This document shows, piece after piece, positions 18,496 through 28,005 of a stretch of DNA of 64,000 nucleotides; within the stretch, counting starts at the first letter, position 1, and every line of letters begins with the position of its first letter. The notes below the pieces were generated by a model, which worked only from the letters and a program-made list of their open reading frames with translations, made no database searches and was not told the origin of the DNA. Position numbers and translations under genes: made by a program. The stretch comes from an uncultured Flavobacteriaceae bacterium (lineage in GTDB: Bacteria; Bacteroidota; Bacteroidia; Flavobacteriales; Flavobacteriaceae), in contig CANKZQ010000007.1 in assembly GCA_947488345.1 (NCBI GenBank), forward strand, positions 124,001-188,000. Direction: 5' to 3'.

Positions 18496-19815
18496 GGTAG
18501 TCTCTTTCGATATTGATTTTTTAAATAGCCCTTTATTTAGCAGATTCAAAGCTTCCGCTTTATTATTGGTATCTATTAATAACGACATATTGAAATCACT
18601 TCCTCCATATGAAATCATGCGAATAGGTATTTCTTTTAAACAATTCAATACGCTACTACTAATACCTTTGCTGTTTTGCGAGAAGTCACCGGCGAGACAA
18701 ACGATACTCATGTTGTTGTCTACTTCGATTTTTCCGAAGGCTTGCAGTTCTTTTATGATCTGATCAATATGTGTTGGCGTATCAATCGTAAGAGAGACAG
18801 CAACTTCTGATGTAGTAATCATATCGATTGGTGTTTGGTATTTTTCGAAAACCTCGAAAATTTTCTTTAAAAAGCCGTAAGCCAGCAACATGCGATACGA
18901 TTTAATTTTCATAGCAATAATCCCATCTTTGGCAGCGATCGCTCTTATTCCATCACTGGCGTCACAGTTCTTAATGATTGTCCCTTTGCTTTTTGGTGCG
19001 AAGGTATTTTTTAATAAAACAGGAATGTTGTTTTCCTTCGCAGGAATAACACTCTGAGGGTGTAAAATTTTAGCTCCGAAATAGGCCAATTCAGCAGCCT
19101 CGTCAAATGATATTTCATTAATGGAAAAGGTGTTTTCGACATAGCGCGGATCGTTATTATGCATTCCATCAATATCTGTCCAGATTTGAATTTCTTTCGC
19201 ATTTAATGCGGCACCTATAAGAGAGGCGCTATAGTCGCTACCACCCCTTTTTAAGTTGTCAATTCTATCTTCGTGGTTGAGACATATAAATCCTTGCGTA
19301 ATGATAATGTCTTGCGAAATCTCTAGTACGCTTTTCGACAGCTTTGTTTTAATTTGATCAGTTTCAGGTTCACCTTGTGCATCAATCGACATAAAACTGA
19401 ACGCCGATAGAAGGGCGGCATCGATCTGCAGCTCAGCTAGATAAAATTGAAAGAGATGTGTAGATATGAGCTCTCCTTGTGCCAGTATCTCATGCTCATC
19501 ATTTGCCGTAAGTTTTCTTAGTTTCTCAAATGATTTTCTAATAAAGGTGAGTGCTTTTAACTGATAATACTCCGAAGTGTACAGCTCATCGAGCAAAGTA
19601 TGATAACTCAACTCTAGTACATCGGTTAGGTCTCGCGCCTCGTCATTTTTACCCGTAACAAGTGAGTTGTGAATTTCTGTGAGGGTGTTGGTTGTTCCAG
19701 ACACGGCCGATAGTACGACTACCAACGGTTCATTTTGAGATTGCACTATTTGTGCTACTTTTTTTATGTTTTGAGCACTCCCAACAGATGTGCCTCCAAA
19801 TTTTAATACCAACAT
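18475..19815 (-). CDS. lysC: Aspartate kinase (second copy, canonical)
   Basis: A 446-residue aspartokinase with the canonical KFGGTSVGS start, a GGSDYSAS substrate loop, the IWTDIDGMHNNDPR motif, and two C-terminal ACT-like regulatory regions (from about residue 300; VAVSLTIDTP, ISYGGSDFNMSLLI). The second region probably binds the feedback amino acid. No dehydrogenase domain follows, so it is monofunctional. It is the second aspartate kinase in this window and the one with the intact substrate motif. The gene overlaps gpsA tail to tail. Confidence 0.92.
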   Translation of the reverse strand: MLVLKFGGTSVGSAQNIKKVAQIVQSQNEPLVVVLSAVSGTTNTLTEIHNSLVTGKNDEARDLTDVLELSYHTLLDELYTSEYYQLKALTFIRKSFEKLRKLTANDEHEILAQGELISTHLFQFYLAELQIDAALLSAFSFMSIDAQGEPETDQIKTKLSKSVLEISQDIIITQGFICLNHEDRIDNLKRGGSDYSASLIGAALNAKEIQIWTDIDGMHNNDPRYVENTFSINEISFDEAAELAYFGAKILHPQSVIPAKENNIPVLLKNTFAPKSKGTIIKNCDASDGIRAIAAKDGIIAMKIKSYRMLLAYGFLKKIFEVFEKYQTPIDMITTSEVAVSLTIDTPTHIDQIIKELQAFGKIEVDNNMSIVCLAGDFSQNSKGISSSVLNCLKEIPIRMISYGGSDFNMSLLIDTNNKAEALNLLNKGLFKKSISKETTLIEQFS

Positions 19816-19912
19816 AGGTCAATTAATTTGAAACAAAAATCTTGAGATTATACTATTTCAGCAATTTTTTATTCTATTTTTACAAATTATTACAAATAGT
19901 TTAAATTTAAAC

Positions 19913-20572
19913 ATGAGAACAATTCAAGAAGCCGTTACAACGATTATCAATAGAACGCCTTTTATTGAGGAGGCCTTGTACGATAAGCTTATCAATGTTT
20001 CTTCATTGGCTAGAATCATCCAGCCCGACGTTGAAAAGGCTTTAAAGAAAGAAGTGAAATCAGGAGCTATTATGATGGCCATTAATCGCTTATCGCCATC
20101 TAGTGTATTGAAAGTTAGAAAAAATGTGCGTAAGATAGCACTCTCTTCTGGTGATTTTATAGTAAGGTCAGACCTTTGTGACTATACCTTTAAGAATACC
20201 CATACATTGCTTCAGAAAATTACACAGCTCTTAAATGATATCGAATCAAAAGAGGATACGTTTTTTACCATCTCGCAGGGTGTTTTCGAAACGAATATTG
20301 TAGCTAGTACGAGTTTAAAAAGTCAAATTGATACGATTTTTAAGAATGAAATAGCACTTTATTTTTTGGATAATTTGGCTTCGGTAACTATTAAATTACC
20401 AAAATCAAACATGGAACAATCGGGCATTTATTATTTTATTCTCAAACAATTAGCTTGGGCCGATATACCGGTACAAGAAGTGATTTCTACAACACATGAA
20501 ATGACCATTGTTGTAAAGGATGTAGATATCAATCAGACATTTTCAATTTTAATGGATATGAAACTCAACTAA
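19913..20572 (+). CDS. Hypothetical protein with C-terminal ACT-like domain
   Basis: A 219-residue cytoplasmic protein. The first 65 residues are helical and resemble a small helix-turn-helix or three-helix unit. The C-terminal part (about 150-219) has strands and helices like the ACT domain of aspartokinases: SVTIKLPKSN, GIYYFILKQLAWADIPVQEV, then MTIVVKD. No kinase core is present. It is divergent from the second aspartate kinase (97 bp apart) and abuts an MFS transporter with no gap. A regulator of amino-acid metabolism or of the transporter is possible, not shown. Confidence 0.65.
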   Translation: MRTIQEAVTTIINRTPFIEEALYDKLINVSSLARIIQPDVEKALKKEVKSGAIMMAINRLSPSSVLKVRKNVRKIALSSGDFIVRSDLCDYTFKNTHTLLQKITQLLNDIESKEDTFFTISQGVFETNIVASTSLKSQIDTIFKNEIALYFLDNLASVTIKLPKSNMEQSGIYYFILKQLAWADIPVQEVISTTHEMTIVVKDVDINQTFSILMDMKLN

Positions 20573-21841
20573 ATGTCGAAGAAAGATCCCTATGCTTCCT
20601 TGAGAATTAGGGAGTTCAATATTTTTTTACTGGTCAGATTTGCATTAGTTTTTGGTTGGTCGATGCAATTTATTATTGTAGAATGGCAAGTGTATAGTAT
20701 CACCAAGAATCCACTTTCTTTAGGGATTATTGGATTGATGGAAGTAATTCCGGCAGTTTCTATGGCCCTATTTGCAGGGCATATAGTAGATCAAAAAGAG
20801 AAGCGTAATCTGTTAGCTATTTGTATTGCTGCGTTTTCTCTAATCAGTTTGGGTTTGTTTTTATTGACATGGCCTACATTTATTGAAGGGTGGTCAGAAG
20901 ATGCGGTCTTGTACAGTATTTATGGCTTGGTGTTTTTTGGTGGATTTTTACGCTCGTTTTTTGGGCCTACTATATTTTCATTAATTGCGTTAATCGTGCC
21001 TAAGAGATTGTATCCGAATGCAGCGACTTGGAGCAGTTCCACTTGGCAGATGGCTGCAGTAATCGGACCAGCTTTTGCGGGATATTCTATTTATTTAATT
21101 GGAGTACATTGGTCTTTATGCATAGTTTTCGGATTGGTTTTACTGTCATTATTTTTTGTGTTTTTTATCAAGAGAAAACCTATTATGAACCCAAAAATTG
21201 GAGAACCTATATTTCAAAGTTTAAAAGAAGGAGTGAAATTTGTATACAATTCGAAGGCTATTTTTGGTGCGATTACCTTAGATATGGTGTCGGTGCTTTT
21301 TGGTGGAGCAGTGGCTTTATTACCCGTATATGCTCAGGATATATTAGAGGTAGGGCCAAAGGGTTTTGGTGCTTTAAGAGCGGCACCTGCGATCGGTGCT
21401 TTTATTACTATGTTGCTAACAGCCTACATTCCCATCAGTAAAAATGCAGGTAAGAAATTGCTTCTTGCAATTTTTGGGTTCGGTATTTGTATTATTGTTT
21501 TTGGAGTATCTACGGTCTTTTGGATTTCTTTATTGGCGCTTTTCTTTAGTGGCGTTACAGATGGTGTCTCAATGGTAATAAGACAAACAATTTTACAATT
21601 GAAAACCCCAGATAACATGCGAGGTAGAGTGGCTTCAGTAAATTCTATGTTTGTGGGTTCTTCGAATGAACTTGGGGCCTTCGAAAGTGGTTTGACGGCC
21701 AAGCTCATGGGAACGGTTACAGCGGTAGTTTTTGGAGGCACAATGACATTGATAACAGTTGTGACTACGGCAATTGTTTCTCCTTCCTTCAGAAAACTAG
21801 ATCTAGCTAAAGATTTAGAAGCTCATGAAAATATGGAGTAG
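20573..21841 (+). CDS. MFS transporter (EntS-like)
   Basis: A 422-residue inner-membrane transporter with about 12 hydrophobic segments. The first loop has GHIVDQKEKRN, the MFS motif A (G-x3-D-x-(R/K)-x-(R/K)-R type), and the second half carries a related motif near TPDNMRGRVAS. The layout fits the MFS_3/EntS branch that exports siderophores, drugs or metabolites. It starts at the base following the stop of the ACT-like gene, so they are co-expressed. Substrate not known. Confidence 0.85.
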   Translation: MSKKDPYASLRIREFNIFLLVRFALVFGWSMQFIIVEWQVYSITKNPLSLGIIGLMEVIPAVSMALFAGHIVDQKEKRNLLAICIAAFSLISLGLFLLTWPTFIEGWSEDAVLYSIYGLVFFGGFLRSFFGPTIFSLIALIVPKRLYPNAATWSSSTWQMAAVIGPAFAGYSIYLIGVHWSLCIVFGLVLLSLFFVFFIKRKPIMNPKIGEPIFQSLKEGVKFVYNSKAIFGAITLDMVSVLFGGAVALLPVYAQDILEVGPKGFGALRAAPAIGAFITMLLTAYIPISKNAGKKLLLAIFGFGICIIVFGVSTVFWISLLALFFSGVTDGVSMVIRQTILQLKTPDNMRGRVASVNSMFVGSSNELGAFESGLTAKLMGTVTAVVFGGTMTLITVVTTAIVSPSFRKLDLAKDLEAHENME

Positions 21842-21936
21842 CTACATTTTTCATGACTTATATTACAATTTTTGATATCAAAGAGTTTCGAAAAACAAAA
21901 ACGCACAAATCAAAAAGATTCTTAAATATACTTGTA

Positions 21937-22332
21937 TTACTTAGCAATAATACCGCGCTTATTCAATATTTTGATTGTTCGAAGAGCACTTTCTTTGATA
22001 CTATTTTTCTTAAATAGAAATGTTTTTTCATAGAGCCTATTCTCAGCAAAAAAAGTAAGTTTGAACTCATTATGTAATTTCAAGACTTCATCTTGCATCA
22101 GCTCAATTTTCGCTCCAGATTTCGCGGGTAACTTTTCCAATTTATGTCGCATGGTCGATGTTTTGATATCGCCATCGAAACCATGAGAGACAATTAAAAT
22201 CATCTCAATAGCCTCTTCCTTATCGTTGATTAAAAAAGCATTCCAATCATTCGTTTTAAAGGTCGTATTATAGTCATGAGTAATGGCCATATACACGCCT
22301 TCCACGGCCGGAATTTCAATATCTTTTTTCAT
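21937..22332 (-). CDS. Conserved hypothetical protein of the molybdopterin operon
   Basis: A 131-residue soluble protein with no signal peptide and no motif I can name. It looks alpha/beta, with Lys-rich segments and a conserved-looking SHGFDGDIKTSTMRHKLEKL stretch. It immediately follows the molybdopterin oxidoreductase gene (stop and ATG adjacent), making it the last gene of a three-gene operon. Function unknown. Confidence 0.7.
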   Translation of the reverse strand: MKKDIEIPAVEGVYMAITHDYNTTFKTNDWNAFLINDKEEAIEMILIVSHGFDGDIKTSTMRHKLEKLPAKSGAKIELMQDEVLKLHNEFKLTFFAENRLYEKTFLFKKNSIKESALRTIKILNKRGIIAK

Positions 22333-24429
22333 TTAAATTGCTTGAATTGTAACTGCTGTTCTACTAAAATCGGCATTGCCAGTTAGTTCATCTATATCAT
22401 TTGTATCTGTCAAATCGTTGATGCTTACGCCCGCTTTCTCTTCTGCTAAGGTCATATTGATACCCTCGCGATGATGTCCAAAACCATGAGGTATGCTGAC
22501 TACGCCTTGCATTATTTCTGAACTAATTTCTACCGGAATATCTATACTACTAACGCGAGAACTCACGCGTACCTTTTGATGGTTATTTAAATTGAATTTG
22601 CTGGCATCTTCAGGATGTATCAACATGGTGCATCGTTCTCGTCCCGTCATCAATAATTCGGCATTATGCATCCACGAATTGTTATTTCTAAGCTGTCTAC
22701 GGCCGATAAGCATTAACGAATGCTTTTCGTCTGTATTACTGTTCTTTTTCTTCAGGCGCTGTATATCATCAACAAAAAGTTTGGGCGCGATGTTTATTTT
22801 CTTGTTATCTGTATATAAACGTTGTGGCAAGCATGATTGTAATGGTCCTAAATCAATACCGTGTGGATGTTTTTTCAATGTTTTTACAGATAATTGCTGT
22901 TCGGTATAAGGACTTTTTTGTAACAAATAATCGAGCATCGCTTCAGGTGTAGCAGGATTTTTTTGTCCTGAAATTCGTTCCGTTAAGGCGTTTAAAATTT
23001 CCCAGTCATGGCGTTGTATTGCTTTTCTTTCAAACAAAGCTTCATTGTATTTTGTTGTATTTCTAACAGCCAATTGATGAAAAATAAGATCATAATGTGC
23101 CGTTTCTAAACCATTCGTAGACGGGAGTATTATATTTGCGAATTTCGAGGTTTCATTCAAATAGATATCTATGGCCACCATAAAGTCTAAGGTTTCAAAT
23201 GCTTTTTCGAGCTTTTGACCATTTGGAGTAGAAAGCACTGGGTTGCCCGCAATGGTAATCATGGCTTTTATTTGACCTTCACCAGGGACTAAAATTTCGT
23301 CCGCTAAGGCAGCAACAGGATATTCACCCGAAAATTCTGGCAGGTTATTTACTCTGCTTTGTCTTCTGTTAAAACTTCCAGTTTTGCCTGTGATAGCACT
23401 CATTCTGACCAAATCGATTGCAGGTAAAGTGAACATTGCACCACCTTGAGTATCCAGATTTCCAGTAATACTATTTAGCACATTGATGAGCCACTGACAA
23501 GTACCACCAAATTCTTGTGTAGAGACTCCTAGTCGACCATAACATACTGCCGAAGAAGCTTGTGAAAATTCTTTCGCTATATTCTTTATTTCTTGTGCGG
23601 ATATTCCAATTTCTTCAGCTGTTTTCGCAGGACTAAAATCAAGTGCAATACTTTTAATAGTTTCAAGGCCATTCGTATGGGAAGCTAAAACACCCAAATT
23701 TTCCCATTGATTATCAAAAATGACATGCAATATTGATAATAGAAGCAAGGCATCTTTGCCAGGTTTGATAAAAAAATGTTGATCGGCTATTTTCGCTGTT
23801 TCGGTATATCGAGGGTCGATGACGATGAATTTGCCACCTCTTTTCTGAAGCGCTTTTAAACGGCCTGAAAAATCAGGAGCCGTCATCATACTTCCGTTAG
23901 ACACGGCTGGATTTCCGCCAATAATTAGCATATAATTGGTACGATCAATATCTGGAACAGGTACCATCATTTGATGTCCGAACATTTTTAGTGAAGCAAT
24001 ATGATGAGGTAATTGATCTACAGATGTAGCACTGTATTTTTGCTGGGTACCAAGACTTTTAGAAAAAGCACTACCATAGAGCATCAATCCTAGATTGTGC
24101 ACATTTGGATTTCCTCGGTAAAGACCAATGGCATTTTGACCATGTTTTTTTTGAACTTTTTGTAGATTTTCGACAACTTCATCAAAGGCATCATCCCAAG
24201 AGATTTCTTTCCATCCAGTTGCTGTTCTTTTTAGAGGTGTTTTAAGTCGATCTTTATCATAATATAAATCCTTTAACGCCAATGCTTTTGGGCAAATATG
24301 TCCCTTGCTAAATGGGTCCTCCTTGTCACCTTTTATAGAAAGAATTTCTGTGTCACTATGTTCAATAACTAAACCGCACATGGCTTCACATAGATTGCAG
24401 GTGCGGTAATGTGTTTGTGTTTGTTTCAT
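22333..24429 (-). CDS. Molybdopterin-dependent oxidoreductase
   Basis: A 698-residue member of the DMSO reductase/formate dehydrogenase family. The N-terminal [4Fe-4S] ligands are Cys11, Cys14, Cys18 and Cys46 (CNLCEAMC, then GHICPKA). Then come the molybdopterin domains (GLYRGNPNVHNLG, IVIDPRYTETA, IPHGFGHHREG near the C terminus). There is no Tat signal, so it is cytoplasmic. The Mo ligand residue could not be assigned with certainty. It overlaps the DUF1330-like gene upstream (TAATG) and abuts the hypothetical gene downstream. Electron donor and substrate are unknown. Confidence 0.9.
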   Translation of the reverse strand: MKQTQTHYRTCNLCEAMCGLVIEHSDTEILSIKGDKEDPFSKGHICPKALALKDLYYDKDRLKTPLKRTATGWKEISWDDAFDEVVENLQKVQKKHGQNAIGLYRGNPNVHNLGLMLYGSAFSKSLGTQQKYSATSVDQLPHHIASLKMFGHQMMVPVPDIDRTNYMLIIGGNPAVSNGSMMTAPDFSGRLKALQKRGGKFIVIDPRYTETAKIADQHFFIKPGKDALLLLSILHVIFDNQWENLGVLASHTNGLETIKSIALDFSPAKTAEEIGISAQEIKNIAKEFSQASSAVCYGRLGVSTQEFGGTCQWLINVLNSITGNLDTQGGAMFTLPAIDLVRMSAITGKTGSFNRRQSRVNNLPEFSGEYPVAALADEILVPGEGQIKAMITIAGNPVLSTPNGQKLEKAFETLDFMVAIDIYLNETSKFANIILPSTNGLETAHYDLIFHQLAVRNTTKYNEALFERKAIQRHDWEILNALTERISGQKNPATPEAMLDYLLQKSPYTEQQLSVKTLKKHPHGIDLGPLQSCLPQRLYTDNKKINIAPKLFVDDIQRLKKKNSNTDEKHSLMLIGRRQLRNNNSWMHNAELLMTGRERCTMLIHPEDASKFNLNNHQKVRVSSRVSSIDIPVEISSEIMQGVVSIPHGFGHHREGINMTLAEEKAGVSINDLTDTNDIDELTGNADFSRTAVTIQAI

Positions 24430-24821
24430 TAGGACATGGTTTTACAAGCAATCAGTCCTCCATATTCTAATGCTATGGTTCGATCTACAGCGATTTTTTG
24501 ATATTCAGGATTCATAGCCATTTGTAGGAAATGATCTGTACTTGGATATTCAACTATTAAAATCATATGAGGCTGATCTTTTGAGTCGCCAATAACCGTT
24601 GAAGCCACAGTTCCTTTCCATATCAATTTAGCTTCGGCCTTTTGTATAAAAGGCTGTACATTTTTAAAATAACGCATATAGGCTTCTTGTCCCGTTTCAT
24701 CACCCTTGTCGGTACGTGTTTTGAACTTAATAATATTGGTCATAACAATTGGAGTATCCTTTGGATACTTCATAAGTTCTGCTATTTGTTCTTTAGAAGC
24801 TGCTACTTGTGTTAATTGCAT
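24429..24821 (-). CDS. DUF1330/NIPSNAP-like small protein
   Basis: A 130-residue protein of the dimeric alpha-beta barrel type. It shows VMTNIIKFK, then EAYMRYFKNVQPFIQKAEAKLIWKGTV and a VEYPSTDHFLQMAMNPEYQ segment typical of DUF1330-like monooxygenase-fold proteins. The ATG at 24821 is used; an upstream TTG (24845) would add eight residues. The stop overlaps the start of the molybdopterin oxidoreductase gene, so it is the first gene of that operon. Confidence 0.72.
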   Translation of the reverse strand: MQLTQVAASKEQIAELMKYPKDTPIVMTNIIKFKTRTDKGDETGQEAYMRYFKNVQPFIQKAEAKLIWKGTVASTVIGDSKDQPHMILIVEYPSTDHFLQMAMNPEYQKIAVDRTIALEYGGLIACKTMS

Positions 24822-24909
24822 AGAAAGTTGTTTAGATATAACCAAAGCTACAAAATATTGCAGAAGTATATCTAGAAAAGATTAGTAAGAAAATAAAAGA
24901 CGAATCTAC

Positions 24910-25800
24910 TTATTCTTCTTGAAAGGAAGCGCCGTTCGCCGTAACCTCACGATTTATTTTACGCATGAGCCCTTGTAATACTTTCCCCGGTCCAACTTCG
25001 GTAAATTCGGTCCCGCCGTCTGCAATCATTTGTTGTATAGTTTGCGTCCATTTTACAGGAGCAGTAAGTTGAGCAATCAAGTTATTTTTAATTTCTGCCG
25101 CACTCTTTACAGCAGTGGCTGTCACATTTTGATAAATAGGGCAGTTTGGTTCGTTAAAAGTGGTGTTTTCTATAGCGTCAGCTAATTCTTCACGAGCAGG
25201 CTCCATTAACGGCGAGTGAAACGCTCCACCTACAGGAAGCACTAAGGCTCGTCGTGCTCCAGCTTCTGTTAAGGCGTCGCATGCCTTGTTTATAGCATCA
25301 ACTTCGCCAGAAATTACTAATTGACCAGGGCAATTGTAGTTCGCAGCGACAACGATACCATCGGTATCGGCGCAAATATTTTCTACGAGTTCATTTTCTA
25401 GCCCTAATACCGCCGCCATTGTTGAAGGTTGTAATTCACAAGCTTTTTGCATCGCCAAAGCGCGCTGTGAAACTAATTGTAGTGCTGATTCAAAATTCAA
25501 AGTACCATTGGCTACCAATGCAGAAAATTCACCTAAAGAATGACCTGCCACCATATCCGGATTGAAACTGTCGCCTAATGTTTTAGCCAGAATTACAGAA
25601 TGTAAAAAAATAGCAGGCTGTGTAACCTTGGTTTCTTTTAATGCTTCTGCAGTTCCTTCAAACATAACATCGGTAATATGAAATCCTAGGATATCATTTG
25701 CCTGTTCGAATAAATCTTGTGCGATACTTGACTTTTCGTACATATCGAGTCCCATTCCTGAAAACTGAGCTCCTTGACCTGGAAATATAAATGCGTGCAT
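24910..25800 (-). CDS. fabD: Malonyl CoA-ACP transacylase
   Basis: A 296-residue cytoplasmic enzyme loading malonyl groups onto acyl carrier protein for fatty-acid synthesis. FPGQGAQFSGMG is at residues 6-17, the nucleophile Ser88 in GHSLGE, and the catalytic His in GAFHSPLM. The ATG at 25800 is chosen because the motif begins five residues later and the upstream extension starts with GTG in non-coding-like sequence. Divergent from yhhQ. Confidence 0.95.
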   Translation of the reverse strand: MHAFIFPGQGAQFSGMGLDMYEKSSIAQDLFEQANDILGFHITDVMFEGTAEALKETKVTQPAIFLHSVILAKTLGDSFNPDMVAGHSLGEFSALVANGTLNFESALQLVSQRALAMQKACELQPSTMAAVLGLENELVENICADTDGIVVAANYNCPGQLVISGEVDAINKACDALTEAGARRALVLPVGGAFHSPLMEPAREELADAIENTTFNEPNCPIYQNVTATAVKSAAEIKNNLIAQLTAPVKWTQTIQQMIADGGTEFTEVGPGKVLQGLMRKINREVTANGASFQEE

Positions 25801-25826
25801 AGGTGATTTGATTTTTTGTTGAGCTA

Positions 25827-25834
25827 CAAAAATA
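25827..25834 (-). promoter_or_regulatory. Possible -7 box (TATTTTTG) for fabD
   Basis: On the minus strand TATTTTTG fits the TAnnTTTG box of Bacteroidota promoters, 26 bp before the chosen fabD ATG, which also supports that start. No clear -33 element was found. Confidence 0.4.
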
Positions 25835-25879
25835 GAAAAATTGTGACTAACATTAATTTTATATTTTAGCACTCAAGTT

Positions 25880-26572
25880 ATGGAAGTATCAAAAAAAATT
25901 CTGGCCTATAAAATATACCTCATTTTAGCGGCATTGTTTATTACTTCTTTAGTGGTGTCTAATCTTATTTTTCAGAAGTTTTTTTATTGGAATCCTTTTG
26001 GATTATTTCGGTTTGAGATTTCAGTCGGAATCTTACCTTATCCAATTACCTTTTTGATTACAGACATTATTTCTGAAATATATGGTAAGAAGAAGGCAAA
26101 TCAGGTTGTGGTAGTTGGAATTTTTGCTTCGTTTTTTTCAATGGCTATAATTTATGTTGCTAATATGGTGCCTGCCATCGAATCGTCTCCGATCGATGAT
26201 GGAATTTTCACAAAAGTTTTTGGTCTATCACCCTTGGCGGTATTGGCGTCAATGCTGGCGTATTTGTTCGCTCAATTCATCGATATTCGGATTTTTCATT
26301 TCTGGAAACGACTGACACATGGAAAACATTTATGGCTGCGAAATAATTTTTCAACCTTTGCTTCTCAATTTATAGATACATTAACCGTACTATTACTTTT
26401 AAGTTCATTCGGTATTTTACCATGGAGTATTTTCTACAGTCTATTATTAAGCGGATTTTTATTTAAAGTGGTCGTTGCTGCTTTAGACACCCCACTACTG
26501 TACTTTTTTGTGTGGTTATTTCGTAAAAAGTTTCGATTAGAGGTTGGAGAAGAAATAGACTTAGACACTTAG
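25880..26572 (+). CDS. yhhQ: Queuosine precursor transporter (YhhQ/VUT family)
   Basis: A 230-residue inner-membrane protein with about six transmembrane helices. The family motif is YPITFLITDIISEIYGKKKAN, followed by FAQFIDIRIFHFWKR and SQFIDTLTVLLL. YhhQ imports preQ0/preQ1 used to make queuosine in tRNA. It is divergent from fabD and its last four bases overlap the stop of the convergent response regulator gene. Confidence 0.88.
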   Translation: MEVSKKILAYKIYLILAALFITSLVVSNLIFQKFFYWNPFGLFRFEISVGILPYPITFLITDIISEIYGKKKANQVVVVGIFASFFSMAIIYVANMVPAIESSPIDDGIFTKVFGLSPLAVLASMLAYLFAQFIDIRIFHFWKRLTHGKHLWLRNNFSTFASQFIDTLTVLLLLSSFGILPWSIFYSLLLSGFLFKVVVAALDTPLLYFFVWLFRKKFRLEVGEEIDLDT

Positions 26573-27213
26573 TTAATCACGTGTATTCCATTTTTGATAG
26601 CATAAATTACCAATCCGATTCTACTTTTTGCGCCCGTTTTTTTGAAGAGCGAATCGCGATAGCCATCTACTGTTTTCGGACTCAAATACATTTCATCAGC
26701 AATTTGCTTATACGTCTTTTCTGAGCATGCCATTTTTAAGACAATCATTTCGTTTTCTGAGATCTCTGAAGTGTTTTTAATTTCGGAAGCAAATGATTTT
26801 TGTAAAGTTTTAGAGACTCTTTTAGTATGGTAAAACCCATCTTCAATCAAATCACTCAAAGCAGTATGTAATTCTTTTGGGTGAATGTCTTTTAATAAAT
26901 ATCCTTTGGCTCCCTTTTTTATCATTTTAATAATGGTCATTTCATCATCGTCCATAGACAAGGCGAGTACTTTGATTTTTGGAAGGTTTTTCTTTAACCA
27001 ATAAGTCGTTTCAATCCCATTCATCACGGGCATATTTACGTCCATTAAAATAATATCCGGTTTATTCGAAACGGCATTTAGTTTCTCAATTAAATCTTGC
27101 CCATTTACAGCGCTGTAGAGTACTGTAAATTCTTCAAAAGAATCTATTAAACCCTTTAGAGATTGTGCAAATAAAGAATGGTCGTCAACGATGGCTACAG
27201 TATGTTTTCTCAT
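26569..27213 (-). CDS. LuxR/NarL-type response regulator
   Basis: A 214-residue two-component regulator. The receiver domain has the acidic pair in VDDHS and the phospho-acceptor Asp58 in ILMDVNMP, with a conserved Lys in the LLKDIHP loop. A C-terminal LuxR helix-turn-helix (about 150-205) includes KQIADEMYLSPKTVDGYRDS. Its start overlaps the end of the histidine kinase gene by four bases, so they form one system. It is the last gene of the five-gene lipoprotein/7-TM/small protein/kinase/regulator run. Confidence 0.92.
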   Translation of the reverse strand: MRKHTVAIVDDHSLFAQSLKGLIDSFEEFTVLYSAVNGQDLIEKLNAVSNKPDIILMDVNMPVMNGIETTYWLKKNLPKIKVLALSMDDDEMTIIKMIKKGAKGYLLKDIHPKELHTALSDLIEDGFYHTKRVSKTLQKSFASEIKNTSEISENEMIVLKMACSEKTYKQIADEMYLSPKTVDGYRDSLFKKTGAKSRIGLVIYAIKNGIHVIN

Positions 27214-27992
27214 GATGTTGGATTTAAAGGATAGGTTAAAATTAGTGAAACTCCTGCATCTTTTTCGGAGGATAATGAAAAACCTGTACGAATTAGTTTG
27301 GCTCTACTTTTCATGTTGATGAGTCCAGATCCGTTTTCGATCGTCTCTTTATCAAAGCCAACACCAAAATCTTGAGCGGTAATTATGAGATTCTCAGGTG
27401 TAAATGATAATGTGACTTCTAATGTTGTGGTCTTGGCATGCTTTATTGAATTCGAAAGGAATTCTTGCAAAATTCTAAACAATATAATTTCATCTTTTTT
27501 GTCTATATCGACTTCAGTACCGATGATTTTTAATTCAGCTTTTAGAAATTTTAATCGGTTGAAGCGTTGCATTTCTAATTCGATGGCTTCTTTTAAGCCC
27601 ATGTTTCGAACTATTTCTGGATTTAAAAGTTTTGATAAGGTGCGTATCTCTTGAAGACTTTTCCCTATGATTTCACTTGTTTCATCTAAGATGCTTTTTT
27701 GTCCATTGGCCACTTCAGGTTCTAACATGTTCAATTGCATTTTTGCCACAGATAATAGTTGCCCTACATTATCGTGCAATTCCCAACTAATATTTTGCAA
27801 GGTTTGTTCTTGGGTCTCTAATTGCGATTTGATGATCTCCTCTTCAAAACGAATTTCATCGGCTCTTTTTTCGAGTAAAAACTTTTCCTTTCTACGTTGA
27901 AAAATGCTAAAAATAACAATAATAACTACAATCAATAGTATAACCGTAAGACTAGTTATTAATATGACAATAGTGGTATTGTTATTATCCAT
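27210..27992 (-). CDS. Sensor-less histidine kinase (HisKA_3)
   Basis: A 260-residue kinase with one N-terminal transmembrane helix (residues 8-31), a short coiled coil, the HisKA_3 phospho-acceptor His73 in SWELHDNVGQL, and an ATPase domain with GVGFD and GLINMKSRA motifs. No extracellular or PAS domain is present, so a signal must arrive through partner proteins. The tail overlaps the response regulator gene; 13 bp upstream ends a gene for a small membrane protein that resembles this kinase's own anchor. Confidence 0.92.
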   Translation of the reverse strand: MDNNNTTIVILITSLTVILLIVVIIVIFSIFQRRKEKFLLEKRADEIRFEEEIIKSQLETQEQTLQNISWELHDNVGQLLSVAKMQLNMLEPEVANGQKSILDETSEIIGKSLQEIRTLSKLLNPEIVRNMGLKEAIELEMQRFNRLKFLKAELKIIGTEVDIDKKDEIILFRILQEFLSNSIKHAKTTTLEVTLSFTPENLIITAQDFGVGFDKETIENGSGLINMKSRAKLIRTGFSLSSEKDAGVSLILTYPLNPTS

Positions 27993-28005
27993 GACCTATA
28001 AATTA

